Counted from the stretch's first letter, positions 23,572 to 31,518 are shown. The stretch: 32,469 nucleotides of DNA from Geobacter sp. (GCA_025360785.1 JANYBN010000209.1:1-32469); one strand, 5' to 3'. Made by a program: numbers and translations. The notes: generated from the sequence alone by a model not told the origin.

Positions 23572-23919
23572 TTACTTCCTTTCAGTTAGTATATGTCCCG
23601 TACTCAGGGTTTCTTCCATTTCAAAAATACGTTTGCTGAACTGCCCGGGTTTATTTCCAATAATTTTAAAACGTTTATGGCGGGAGGTTTCACCTGAAAT
23701 GATTTCAACTGATGATTTTGATACTCCAAAGATGTCTGCTAAAAATTCCCTGCAGAGTTTATTAGCCGCCCCATCAACCGGCGGAGAGGTGATCCTGATT
23801 TTAAGCTCCAAACCCTGAATTCCACAGATCTGGTTCTTTGATGCTCGCGGTTGAACATAAACATTCAAAATCAAACAGTTATTAGTGGTGGTGAGAAAAG
23901 GGAGTTCAGACGTGTTCAT
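23572..23919 (-). CDS. DUF167 (YggU) family protein
   Basis: 115 residues; the DUF167 core is about residues 15-95. Recognisable features are LNVYVQPRASKNQICGI, LKIRITSPPVDGAANKL and VEIISGETSRHKRFKI. The family is small, widespread and of unknown function. Its start overlaps the 3' end of the DivIVA gene by 14 bp and its end is 2 bp from the FKBP gene, giving a compact three-gene unit. DivIVA-DUF167 neighbours are common in bacteria near cell-division genes (YggT cluster), which supports the assignment. Confidence 0.9.
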   Translation of the reverse strand: MNTSELPFLTTTNNCLILNVYVQPRASKNQICGIQGLELKIRITSPPVDGAANKLCREFLADIFGVSKSSVEIISGETSRHKRFKIIGNKPGQFSKRIFEMEETLSTGHILTERK

Positions 23920-24358
23920 CGCTCAACAGTTGGCAGCTAAAGCTATCGAGTAATCCTTTAAAGCTCATCTCAAACTGGATTCTCTGACGGCGGACCTCTT
24001 CAATCCGACTCTTCAGTTCACCCAGTTGCCGTTCGGCATCTACAATAATTCGTTCACCTTTTATCTCTGCTTCCGACACTATTAACTCAGCCTCTTTACG
24101 GGCATTGGCCTTCATTTCTTCAATAACACGTTGAGCAGAAAGCAGTGTTTCGCGCAGCTCTCGTTCCTTTTCTGCCATATCAAGCATCTCACGGCTCTGA
24201 CGCGACTGTTGCTCTTTCATCTGACTGTTTTCGCGAATCAAACTCTCCATTTCACCTGCAACACTTTGCAAAAAGGCGTCAACATCGTCCGGATCCAGAC
24301 CTCTAAATGTTTTTACCTTGAATTGTTGCTGTTGAATGTCAAGCGGAGAGATTTTCAT
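23906..24358 (-). CDS. DivIVA domain protein
   Basis: 150 residues. The N-terminal membrane-binding/crossed-loop part reads MKISPLDIQQQQFKVKTFRGLDPDDVDAFLQSVAGEM, a close match to the DivIVA N-terminal domain (LTPLDI...F....RGYD..EVD.FL). The rest (about 40-135) is one long coiled coil. It is much shorter than many Gram-positive DivIVA proteins. It is expected to bind curved membrane regions, such as poles or septa, and act in growth or division. GAGG lies 10 nt ahead of the ATG. It is the first gene of the minus-strand unit DivIVA-DUF167-FKBP and is preceded by a palindrome at 24405-24421. Confidence 0.92.
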   Translation of the reverse strand: MKISPLDIQQQQFKVKTFRGLDPDDVDAFLQSVAGEMESLIRENSQMKEQQSRQSREMLDMAEKERELRETLLSAQRVIEEMKANARKEAELIVSEAEIKGERIIVDAERQLGELKSRIEEVRRQRIQFEMSFKGLLDSFSCQLLSDEHV

Positions 24359-24404
24359 TATTTATCAACCTCGTATGGATGCTTAGCGTGATGGATAGTA
24401 CATG

Positions 24405-24421
24405 ATAATGTGCTACATTAT
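24405..24421. promoter_or_regulatory. Perfect palindrome upstream of the DivIVA gene, candidate operator
   Basis: ATAATGT-GCT-ACATTAT is a perfect 7-bp inverted repeat with a 3-nt spacer, about 47 bp upstream of the DivIVA start and 25 bp past the LysM-gene stop. It is the only clear structure in this 87-bp gap. The symmetry fits a dimeric repressor site overlapping a promoter, but no regulator is assigned. Confidence 0.4.
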
Positions 24422-24445
24422 GGCGGATTATTGTAACCGGAAACC

Positions 24446-25243
24446 TTATTGAGCGGACAACTTCAAATAACAATCGGCTTTATACAGATTTGCATCGGCA
24501 GCTAAAGGCGAGCCTGAATTGTCTGCCAGATAGCGATCAAGAAGTTCCAGTGCAGTGCGGCAATCATCAAGCCGATAAGCCTTTACAGCCGCTTCGAAGA
24601 GTTTTTGTCCACTGGAAGCGTCGACCGCAGGGATAGCTGTATCTGTGTTTTTATGAGTTTCAGGCAGCGGAACCGCGGATACTCTTGCCACTGCCGGTGA
24701 TTTTTTACTTTTCTTGGAACGAAGATTATTTTTCTTATTTTGGCCCGCAATATTTTTGCGCGTCCCGGCAATTTTCAAATCTTCCAATGATAGTTCGGTA
24801 CTTGGTGTCGAAACGGGTAAGTCGGTGGCTGATTGTTGAGCGGGGGGCTGCCCTTCCGCTTTGCTCTTATCAACGGAAGTTTTTGATTTATGAGATGCAC
24901 CTGGCGGCGGGGTATCTTTCACTTCAGAATCGATTGTTCTGTTTGTAGTTACCGGAACTTTGAGCATTTTTCCGGCATAAATGAGGTTAGGGTTTTTAAT
25001 CGAGTTAAACAGAAGAATCTGAGGAAAATACATTCCGCGTCCGCTGAATTTGCGGGAAATTTTAGACAGAGTGTCACCCTTCTGAATCTCGATCTCCTGG
25101 ACGATAATGCCGCCCTGTGAAGGAGGTATCTGACCTGATGTAACAACTTGAGGTGTATACAACAGATACTGTTGCCCCCAGGCCGGTAGTGACAAGCAGA
25201 TAATGAGCGCGACGACGGTCTTACTGCAGGTGCGTGGAGTCAT
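24446..25243 (-). CDS. Exported LysM-domain protein with C-terminal TPR-like segment
   Basis: 265 residues. Signal peptide at 1-23 (hydrophobic ALIICLSLPAWG). A LysM domain at about 50-97 (IQKGDTLSKISRKFSGRG through NLIYAGKMLKVPV) would bind peptidoglycan. A Pro/Ser/Lys-rich disordered linker (about 100-205) is followed by a short helical repeat unit (about 210-262: LFEAAVKAYRLDDCRTALELLDRYL) like one TPR of YbgF-type proteins. The ATG is one base after the TGA of the upstream coiled-coil gene (TGA-T-ATG), so translation is coupled and the two products probably work together in the periplasm, anchored to the cell wall. Confidence 0.88.
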   Translation of the reverse strand: MTPRTCSKTVVALIICLSLPAWGQQYLLYTPQVVTSGQIPPSQGGIIVQEIEIQKGDTLSKISRKFSGRGMYFPQILLFNSIKNPNLIYAGKMLKVPVTTNRTIDSEVKDTPPPGASHKSKTSVDKSKAEGQPPAQQSATDLPVSTPSTELSLEDLKIAGTRKNIAGQNKKNNLRSKKSKKSPAVARVSAVPLPETHKNTDTAIPAVDASSGQKLFEAAVKAYRLDDCRTALELLDRYLADNSGSPLAADANLYKADCYLKLSAQ

Positions 25244-25244
25244 A

Positions 25245-28200
25245 TCAATACCTGTTTCCCAGTTGGTCTTCGTATGTCAGAATATTTTTGACTTGGATTG
25301 AGGTTCCAACTCCGGTGCTCGGCTTAACCCTGAATGAAACCTTGATGCTCCGTTTTTCACCTGCTCCCATTTCCTTGAAGCGCCAGATGATGTTTCCACT
25401 GCTGACAGCACTTGTGTCAGGGGTAGAAGCTATAAGCTCCAGCTGTTCCGGCCAGGCACTTTGCAGTTCTACGACCCTCGCAATATTTGAGCCATTGTTA
25501 CTGATTGTCAGATCAAATGAAGCAACGTCGCCCGGTTTTGGCCGACCGTCACGACCAGCCATAATCATTTTCAATACAGGCCTCGAATATGTAAATTGTG
25601 TAGATCCTGATGCCGAACGATTAGCGTCACCTTCTGATACAAATGTAATCTGAACACTGCCCTGGCTAGCGTCGGCAGCACTGCCCGGTGTTTTAATCTC
25701 CACAACGACACTGGCTTCTTCACGGGGAGCAAGCGGACCAATCTCATTGATCACCGGCTCACTTGCCTGATGGATGCCGTCACGGTTCAGGTCATTGAAA
25801 ACGACCGCGCTCTGGCTTCCGGTTACATTTGAAGTGATCTTGAACTTTTCCCTGACATTGCCGGTATTGGTGACCACAAAGGGAACGGTGACAGTCTGGC
25901 CTGGAATTGCAATAATACGCTCCGAACCGGTGCGGACAGTTACACTTCTTTGGGACTCAACAGAGGCTATGTTTGATACAAAAACAGAGGTGGTTTTAAG
26001 CAGGTTGTCGATCAGCTCGGCGCGTGTTGAAAGTTCCTGTCCGGACAACGCATCATCCTTGAGCTGGAAGGCGATACTGAATTCACGGCTTTCCCCGGAT
26101 TTGACCTGTAGTCCGTCCAATACCAAAGCGGATTTCATCTCCTGCCTGAATCCGGATGTTGTGTAGTCAACCGGCTCTAATTGCGAAGGGTAATTAAGGC
26201 GTAAGGTCACATCCTGGGCGCCGGTTGAGCCGACGTTGAGAAGGGCTATGCGATACACAACCTTGTCACCCGGAAGAGGCTTGATTTTCTCTGTGCGCAG
26301 CACAGCGCGAAGTAGGGGCGCGGAGGCAACCAACTTGACTTCACGTGATTGACTCGCTTCTGCTATCAACCGTGAAATTGCTTTGACAGGATATGTAATC
26401 CGCTGGCCGTCGATACTGCCGGGCGGAATAACAAGGCTGATGATCCCTTTGAAAGCTTCGCCCGGTGCAAGGTCAGGAGTTTGAGTGATTGCCACGCCAG
26501 GGGCGGACGCCGAGGCAAAGCGGGCTTTAAAATCTGCCGGGAAGGCCAGTTCCAGAGAGAAAGAGTCATTACCGTTGCCACGGTTGATAACTTCAAACGG
26601 GACTGAAACAGGTTGACCAACGGTGAGAACATCTGGCCGGGCCAACAGGTTAAATTCGAAGCCAGCGAATTGCGCAACTTCAAGACGCAGTACTTGCGCA
26701 TTTTCCGGAAGAGGCGCCTCAACTATCTTAGGAGGCAAAGCGACCGCAATGCCAAGCTCACGCAGTTTTGCAGCGGCTGTGACTGCTGCCGTGGATGCAG
26801 GATATTTGTCAATGATTGTCTTATACTGGCCAATAGCCATCTCGCGATAAGCCAGCTTTGCAGACTTGGCCTTCTCTTCGGCATTTTTTTGCTCTGCAAT
26901 GCGGCTTTCTTCGGCCTTAAGAGCAGCCATGCGGCTGTTTTCAGCATCTTTTGCAATTTGCCCGGCTGTTTTACTCTCTTCTTCTGCTTTCACCGAAGCC
27001 ATGCGAGCAGCCTCGGCAGCTACTACCGCCTGCTTGGCCTCTTCTGACTTAACAAGAGCGATTTTCTCTCGCTCGGCTTTATCTATAGCGGCACTACGTT
27101 CTTTTTCCGCCTTGAGAGCATTCATGCTCGCCAGTTCCGCCTCAGCCTGTGCAACACGCTCCTGCTCGGCCTTTAACTGAGTCTGGCGTACTTCTTCAGC
27201 TTTCTGCGCTGCAATACGTGCAGCCTCGGCAACAGCCTCAGCTCTTAGCGCCTCTTCTGCCTTGGCAGCAGCTAACTTTTCCTGATCTGCCTTTGCGATA
27301 GCCGCCAATCTCTTTTGCTCCGCTTTGGCCAATACAATTCTTTGCTGCTCAGTCTCTTCGGCTGCTTTGCGCGCCTCTTCTGACTTAATAGCGGCTATTT
27401 TCTGCTGTTCATCTTTTTCGCGGGCGGCTGTTTCGAGCGCTAAGCGCTCCTGTTCCGATTTAACGCCAGCCACTCGCTCCAGCTCTTTCTTGTCTGCGGC
27501 CACCTTTTCTTCAGCCTGTTTCAGGGCAGCAACACGGGCGGATTCGGCTGCGACAGCAGCGGCAGCCATCTTAGCTTCTTCCTCTTTGGCAGCGACTATC
27601 CGTTCTTGTTCGGCCTTGACGACAGCTGCTCGCTCCAGCTCTTTCTTTTCAGCAGCAGCCTTTTCTTCAACCAGCTTAAGTGCGGCAACGCGTGCCGATT
27701 CGGCAGCGGCTGCAGTAACTGCCGCTGCATTGGCTGCTGCCAGCTTGGCTTCCTCAGCCTTGGCAGCAGCTATCCGTTCTTGTTCGGCTTTAGCTGCAGC
27801 AACGCGCTCCTGCTCCTTTTTCTCGGCGGCAGAGTTCTCTTCAGCCTGCTTGAGTGCCGCAATGCGTGCTGATTCTGCTGCGGCGGCGGCCTTTTTAGCT
27901 TCTTCGGCCTTGACTGCAGCTATGCGTTCCTTCTCTGCCTTTGCTTTCTGAGCAGCCATACGGTCAGGCTGCTTCACTGGCGGCGATCCAACCGGCAGCT
28001 TCTCACCTTTTTCATAGCGAGCTACGAGAGAGAGAAGCTCATCTTCAACGGTGCTTTTGAGCGGATTGTCAGGGAATTCTTTGGAAAATTGGGAAAGATA
28101 ACGGGCAGCATCCTGCTGATTGCCCACTTTGAAGTAGGAGCGGGAAAGCCAGAACAGTGCCATATCTCTGAGAGGTGTGTCGGGGTATTTTTGCAGCACC

Positions 28201-28382
28201 TCGTTCATCTTTTCGATCGAAGAGGCATAATCTTTTTGCTGATAGGCATTAAATCCGGCAATAAATACCTGAGAGTCCTCCGTTTCCTGACAAAAAGCGG
28301 AGGGTGCGATCAGAGATGAAATTATGACCAGGACGACTAGAAGCCGGGGGAGGATGTTGCGGCATAATTTCAATAATATCAC
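25245..28382 (-). CDS. Large exported protein: TPR, TolA-like coiled coil, and four DUF11/CARDB-like Ig domains
   Basis: 1045 residues from a GTG at 28382 (AGAGGT about 8 nt ahead). Signal peptide about 1-31. TPR/YbgF-like helices at about 36-125 (FNAYQQKDYASSIEKMNEVL). A long Ala/Glu/Lys coiled coil at about 145-510 is similar in style to TolA and contains three clear tandem repeats at 152-201, 202-259 and 260-311. A second short TPR-like helix pair lies at about 515-548. At least four Ig-like DUF11/CARDB modules follow to the C-terminus, each with a VPFEVINRGN-type strand. No catalytic motif or sorting signal is visible. It is probably an extended envelope scaffold, and the coupled LysM gene suggests attachment to peptidoglycan. 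Confidence 0.88.
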   Translation of the reverse strand: MILLKLCRNILPRLLVVLVIISSLIAPSAFCQETEDSQVFIAGFNAYQQKDYASSIEKMNEVLQKYPDTPLRDMALFWLSRSYFKVGNQQDAARYLSQFSKEFPDNPLKSTVEDELLSLVARYEKGEKLPVGSPPVKQPDRMAAQKAKAEKERIAAVKAEEAKKAAAAAESARIAALKQAEENSAAEKKEQERVAAAKAEQERIAAAKAEEAKLAAANAAAVTAAAAESARVAALKLVEEKAAAEKKELERAAVVKAEQERIVAAKEEEAKMAAAAVAAESARVAALKQAEEKVAADKKELERVAGVKSEQERLALETAAREKDEQQKIAAIKSEEARKAAEETEQQRIVLAKAEQKRLAAIAKADQEKLAAAKAEEALRAEAVAEAARIAAQKAEEVRQTQLKAEQERVAQAEAELASMNALKAEKERSAAIDKAEREKIALVKSEEAKQAVVAAEAARMASVKAEEESKTAGQIAKDAENSRMAALKAEESRIAEQKNAEEKAKSAKLAYREMAIGQYKTIIDKYPASTAAVTAAAKLRELGIAVALPPKIVEAPLPENAQVLRLEVAQFAGFEFNLLARPDVLTVGQPVSVPFEVINRGNGNDSFSLELAFPADFKARFASASAPGVAITQTPDLAPGEAFKGIISLVIPPGSIDGQRITYPVKAISRLIAEASQSREVKLVASAPLLRAVLRTEKIKPLPGDKVVYRIALLNVGSTGAQDVTLRLNYPSQLEPVDYTTSGFRQEMKSALVLDGLQVKSGESREFSIAFQLKDDALSGQELSTRAELIDNLLKTTSVFVSNIASVESQRSVTVRTGSERIIAIPGQTVTVPFVVTNTGNVREKFKITSNVTGSQSAVVFNDLNRDGIHQASEPVINEIGPLAPREEASVVVEIKTPGSAADASQGSVQITFVSEGDANRSASGSTQFTYSRPVLKMIMAGRDGRPKPGDVASFDLTISNNGSNIARVVELQSAWPEQLELIASTPDTSAVSSGNIIWRFKEMGAGEKRSIKVSFRVKPSTGVGTSIQVKNILTYEDQLGNRY
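27450..27929 (-). repeat. Three tandem coding repeats in the TolA-like coiled coil
   Basis: Three in-frame copies of about 50, 58 and 52 codons lie at 27780-27929, 27606-27779 and 27450-27605. Each starts ERI.AAK.EEAK, runs through an Ala block into AESARVAALK and EKKELER, and ends with KAEQ or KSEQ. Copies differ mainly by insertions in the Ala-rich part. Copy-number change by recombination is likely between strains. Confidence 0.75.
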
Positions 28383-28458
28383 GTGAATTGACCTCTTTTG
28401 GCCGGCTACGCAACTGACGGCGCACGGAGAGCAGAATAGCTACAGGTAAAATGCTTCT

Positions 28459-28487
28459 TAAGTAGCACCTCTCCACGCTATTGTCAA
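28459..28487 (-). promoter_or_regulatory. Possible sigma-70 promoter for the coiled-coil/LysM operon
   Basis: On the minus strand, TTGACA (28487-28482), a 17-nt spacer and TACTTA (28464-28459). The -35 is perfect and the -10 is weak. It would give a leader of about 70 nt before the GTG at 28382. It lies between this operon and the amt stop. Confidence 0.35.
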
Positions 28488-28576
28488 CGAAAGAAACGGT
28501 ATGTCAGTATGTTAGCAACCGTTATGTCACGCAGCCTTCAAAGCATCAAATCGATAAGAACAGATTACTTTAGTAG

Positions 28577-29797
28577 TCAGCGAATGCTGTCTTCAGGGTA
28601 GGCGCCGATTTTATGAATGGTAAGGTCGGCACCATTAAATTCATCTTCCTGATCAAGGCGGATTCCGACGGTTTTATTCAAGGCACCATAGACAGCAAAG
28701 CTGCTGGCGAGGGCAAAAACAACAGCGAGGAGGCTTCCTCCAAGTTGGGAAATTAAACTGACTCCACCCATCCCACCAAGAAATTTCTGTCCAAATATGC
28801 CGGCGGCAATCCCCCCCCAGGTGCCGATTATACCGTGCAACGGCCATACTCCCAACACATCGTCAATTTTAAGTTTTTCCTGCTCGAAATGAAAACCGTA
28901 AACAAAAATTACAGAGGCTATACACCCAACAGCAAAGGCTCCCAGAGGATGCATGATATCACTGCCTGCGCAGACCGCGATCAGTCCGGCCAGAGCGCCA
29001 TTGTGAATAAAGCCTGGATCGTTCTTACCGGCAACCAGCGCAGCAATGATGCCACCAACCATAGCCATCAAAGAATTGACCGCCACAAGGCCGGAAATTT
29101 TTTCCAGGTTCCCGGCGCTCATGACATTGAACCCGAACCAACCGACCGCCAGAACCCATGAACCGAGCGCCAAAAAGGGGATGTTGCTGACCAGGATCGG
29201 GTGGGATTTGCCGCGAACAAAGCGTCCCATGCGCGGGCCGAGTATGATCACCGCTGGCAATGCGATCCAGCCACCGATAGAGTGAACGACTACCGAACCG
29301 GCATAGTCATGGAATTCAGCACCACCGATTGATTTGAAAATTGATTGAATGCGGGTGGAGTTCTGCCCCCATATCAGCGATTCGAATATCGGGTAGGAGA
29401 TTCCGGCGAAGATGGCGCCGGCGGTTACCTGAGGCCAGAACTTGGCGCGCTCTGCAATGCCACCGGAGATGATGGCTGGTATGCAGGCCGCGAAACAGAG
29501 CAGAAAAAAGTAATGGACCAGGTCATAACCATGTGTTGTACCGAGTAGTTCTCCGGCCGGTTTCAAAAACGATATGCCGTATGAAATCGGAAAGCCGACA
29601 ACAAAGTAGACGACTGTAGAAACAGCCCAGTCGGTGAGAATTTTTACCAGTGCGTTAACCTGGTTTTTTTTGCGTACCGTACCGACCTCAAGGAAGGCAA
29701 AGCCCGCATGCATTGCGAACACCATTACAGCACCCAGCATAAGAAAAAGAACATCCGCGCTACTCTTCAGACCTGTCATCGTTGACATGGAATCCAT
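28577..29797 (-). CDS. amt: Ammonium transporter, Amt family
   Basis: 406 residues with about eleven membrane helices. The Amt signatures are intact: FAMHAGFAFLEVGTVRKKN at 27-45, DYAGSVVVHSIGGW with Asp164 and His172, and WPLHGIIGTWGG with His321; the two pore histidines correspond to His168 and His318 of E. coli AmtB. There is no long N-terminal signal peptide. It takes up ammonium at the inner membrane. No glnK/glnB gene is adjacent, which is unusual since amt and glnK are often paired. The ATG at 29797 has GGGGG 7 nt ahead. A sigma-54 type promoter at 29858-29872 suggests nitrogen or NtrC-type control. Confidence 0.95.
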   Translation of the reverse strand: MDSMSTMTGLKSSADVLFLMLGAVMVFAMHAGFAFLEVGTVRKKNQVNALVKILTDWAVSTVVYFVVGFPISYGISFLKPAGELLGTTHGYDLVHYFFLLCFAACIPAIISGGIAERAKFWPQVTAGAIFAGISYPIFESLIWGQNSTRIQSIFKSIGGAEFHDYAGSVVVHSIGGWIALPAVIILGPRMGRFVRGKSHPILVSNIPFLALGSWVLAVGWFGFNVMSAGNLEKISGLVAVNSLMAMVGGIIAALVAGKNDPGFIHNGALAGLIAVCAGSDIMHPLGAFAVGCIASVIFVYGFHFEQEKLKIDDVLGVWPLHGIIGTWGGIAAGIFGQKFLGGMGGVSLISQLGGSLLAVVFALASSFAVYGALNKTVGIRLDQEDEFNGADLTIHKIGAYPEDSIR

Positions 29798-29857
29798 ACA
29801 TATACCCCCATTGGTATCTGTGAAATACGGCCCATCGTTGGGCAGCCCGTTTTATAA

Positions 29858-29872
29858 GCAAGATTCCAGCCA
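29858..29872 (-). promoter_or_regulatory. Candidate sigma-54 (RpoN) promoter for amt
   Basis: Read on the minus strand: TGGCTG, five bases, TTGC. The -24 GG and -12 GC are at the exact spacing and are followed by T-rich DNA, as usual; two bases differ from TGGCAC. The predicted start is near 29846, leaving a leader of about 50 nt that holds a small hairpin (GCCCA at 29830-29834 with TGGGC at 29839-29843). RpoN control of amt genes is well known in other proteobacteria. Confidence 0.55.
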
Positions 29873-29955
29873 ATCACAACACACTAATATTATTACAATC
29901 ACTGTTACTCTCTTAGGTGAGACAGCCACTATTTTAAGCTGTATGCACAAAAAAT

Positions 29956-30743
29956 ATGCACGCATTAGAGCCCATGAGAGCGCTTCGTTTCATGTGTTGG
30001 AGAACGCTTCTGGCCGGCCAGGCCGTGACCATCACCCTGACCGACGAGATCGATATCAGCCGTGGGGATCTCTTATCCGCTCTTGGGGCAAAACCGCTTG
30101 TCACGAGACATCCGGAAGCGCACCTGGTCTGGATGAGCGATGAACCGTTGCAGCCGGGACAGATCTATCTGGTCAAAACCGCTTCGTCCGCTATGGCGTG
30201 GACGTCAACACCCTGGAACAGAACCAGGTTACTACCCACGGTCTGAACGGCATCGGCGTCGTGGCGCTGGAACTGGACCGGCCGGTGGCGTTCGATCCGT
30301 ACCGTACCAACCGGGAAACCGGCAGCTTCATCGTGATCGACCGCTTCAGCAACGCTACTGTCGGGGCCGGAATGGTTATTTCTGCGCCTGATGACGCGGA
30401 CAAGGTAGACGTCTCGCACGTCGCTCCTGGCAGCACGGGAACCGTACAGGCTGAACCGACGGTCGTGCGGTTGGCTGAAACCGGCATCAATGAACTCACT
30501 GCCGCTGGCCCGGATATTATTTTCGAGGTGACTCCAAGTTTCATCGAACATCTGGGGAAAGGCAACCGGGTACTATTCCGGCTGAAGGATACGGTTCAGG
30601 TGACGGCGGTGGCAGCGCTAGCCGTGCAGCACCGTTTCTCCTTCGAGTTTGATCCGACCCGGGACGGTATCAGTATTTCGCTCTTCCGGCGCGGCATTGT
30701 GCCGATTGACCGGCGGTATGCCGATGACGGAACCGGCATATGA
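29956..30743 (+). pseudogene. Broken remnant of a cysN-like sulfate adenylyltransferase subunit 1 gene
   Basis: The region codes for parts of CysN domains after the GTPase. In one frame (about 30007-30190) it reads AGQAVTITLTDEIDISRGDLL and then VWMSDEPLQPGQIYLVKTAS. After about 30185 the match continues in another frame: RYGVDVNTLEQNQVTTHGLNGIGVV followed by SFIVIDRFSNATVGAGMV. The junction lacks about 12 residues expected between them, so a deletion plus frameshift has occurred. The N-terminal GTP-binding domain is absent upstream. The 3' third (to the stop at 30743) does not resemble known CysN tails. No cysD or other sulfate genes are nearby. A 181-codon frame from 30198 could still be translated, but I see no ribosome-binding site for it. 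Confidence 0.75.
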
Positions 30744-30814
30744 GCATACAGATAGATTAAATGGAGGGATTTACCCCACCGGATACCGGACAGGGTTGAT
30801 GAATGATAATAGTC

Positions 30815-30843
30815 TAAAAAACCGGGACGCCGTTGGCCCGGTT
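30815..30843 (-). terminator. Intrinsic terminator for the 119-residue exported protein gene
   Basis: On the minus strand, AACCGGG and CCCGGTT (plus-strand bases 30837-30843 and 30820-30826) form a 7-bp stem around a 10-nt loop, followed by a T tract (plus-strand A run 30815-30821). It lies 10 bp beyond the TAA. Confidence 0.75.
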
Positions 30844-30853
30844 CACGTGAGAC

Positions 30854-31213
30854 TTACTTTGCCGGCTGCACCAGCAATGAAGTAGCATCCTTCTTGGCAA
30901 TATCACCAATCTTGATCTCACCCTTGACGATTTCCGCCTCAAAATAGTGCTCGCCGATGAAAGAAAGTACCTTGACCTGGCCTACTTCCTTCGACTGGCG
31001 AGTTTTGCCGGATTCCCTGAAAACAAAAATCACATCACCGACAGCGATTTCTTTTTGTGCTTCAACATTGCCACTGTGGAACAGATGAAGCTTGTTCCCC
31101 ATTTTCATGACAACTTCGCTTTTTGCCTTCTTTTCAGCTGCATGGACGGTGAGTGGCGCAGCCACCGCCATGGAGAGAAGTGCGGCAGTAATCATTACGG
31201 TCAGCTTTTTCAT
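30854..31213 (-). CDS. Small exported protein, function unknown
   Basis: 119 residues. A signal peptide (MKKLTVMITAALLSMAVAAPLTVHA, cleavage near 25-26) is followed by a Lys-rich start and a compact beta-rich domain with strands VGDVIFVFRES and VGQVKVLSFIGEHYFEAEIVKGEIKIGDIAKK. The two GD-x-x motifs and the conserved hydrophobic spacing suggest a small beta-barrel or SH3-like fold. I cannot assign a family. AAGGAG lies about 7 nt ahead of the ATG. It is the last of three consecutive small secreted-protein genes on this strand and is followed by a terminator. Confidence 0.8.
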   Translation of the reverse strand: MKKLTVMITAALLSMAVAAPLTVHAAEKKAKSEVVMKMGNKLHLFHSGNVEAQKEIAVGDVIFVFRESGKTRQSKEVGQVKVLSFIGEHYFEAEIVKGEIKIGDIAKKDATSLLVQPAK

Positions 31214-31262
31214 GTTTGTCTCCTTTACAAAATAGAATTGGTTACAGCACGTACATCTACAG

Positions 31263-31293
31263 CTATTTCATTTAGTTGAGTATCACCTCCTTT
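31263..31293 (-). promoter_or_regulatory. Perfect Shine-Dalgarno sequence before a two-codon reading frame
   Basis: On the minus strand, AAAGGAGGTGAT (31293-31282) matches the 16S rRNA 3'-end complement over 11 bases. The next ATG (31271) is 14 nt downstream of GGAGG and reads only ATG-AAA-TAG. It lies in the 99-bp gap upstream of the 119-residue gene, so it may be a ribosome standby or leader element for it, or the relic of a lost gene. Confidence 0.4.
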
Positions 31294-31312
31294 CAGGGGC
31301 ATAAAGTGTCAA

Positions 31313-31489
31313 TCAGCAATGCCTGGCACAATCGTCAGCCTGCATAACTATTGAACAGATTTTCTGTGCTCCCTTATGAGCAGCACTTGCCGCCGGTTTG
31401 ACGATAGTCAGAGATACAATTATTAACATAAGAATGCTGAATTTCAAGAAAAGCATTGAACCGATAAAATTGAACTTTGCAGGTGTCAT
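31313..31489 (-). CDS. 58-residue exported or membrane-anchored protein with a three-cysteine tail
   Basis: Starts at the ATG 31489-31487 with AAAGGA 9 nt upstream and ends at TGA 31315-31313. Residues 11-30 are a strong hydrophobic segment (MLFLKFSILMLIIVSLTIV), followed by a signal-peptidase-like KPAASAAH region. The mature tail of about 20 residues has Cys45, Cys54 and Cys58 (C-x8-C-x3-C), the last being the C-terminal residue. The tail could bind a metal or heme-like ligand, or form disulfides, but there is no CxxCH. No family recognised. It lies between two other secreted-protein genes on the same strand. Confidence 0.65.
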   Translation of the reverse strand: MTPAKFNFIGSMLFLKFSILMLIIVSLTIVKPAASAAHKGAQKICSIVMQADDCARHC

Positions 31490-31518
31490 GATAAATTTCC
31501 TTTATAGTAATGTATTTG

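Noticed and set aside
25774-26166. 130-codon plus-strand frame inside the coiled-coil/Ig gene
   Set aside because: Antisense to well-conserved Ig-like domains and without a ribosome-binding site.
27325-27951. 208-codon Ala/Ser-rich frame on the plus strand
   Set aside because: It is the antisense shadow of the Ala/Glu/Lys coiled coil on the minus strand; repetitive codons keep it open.
26840-27960. CRISPR or other DNA repeat array in the coiled-coil region
   Set aside because: Repeats are in frame, differ in length (50-58 codons) and diverge by codon; they are protein repeats without spacers.
28383-28576. RNA gene between amt and the coiled-coil gene
   Set aside because: No cloverleaf, hairpin series or terminator-like structure was seen, only a possible promoter.
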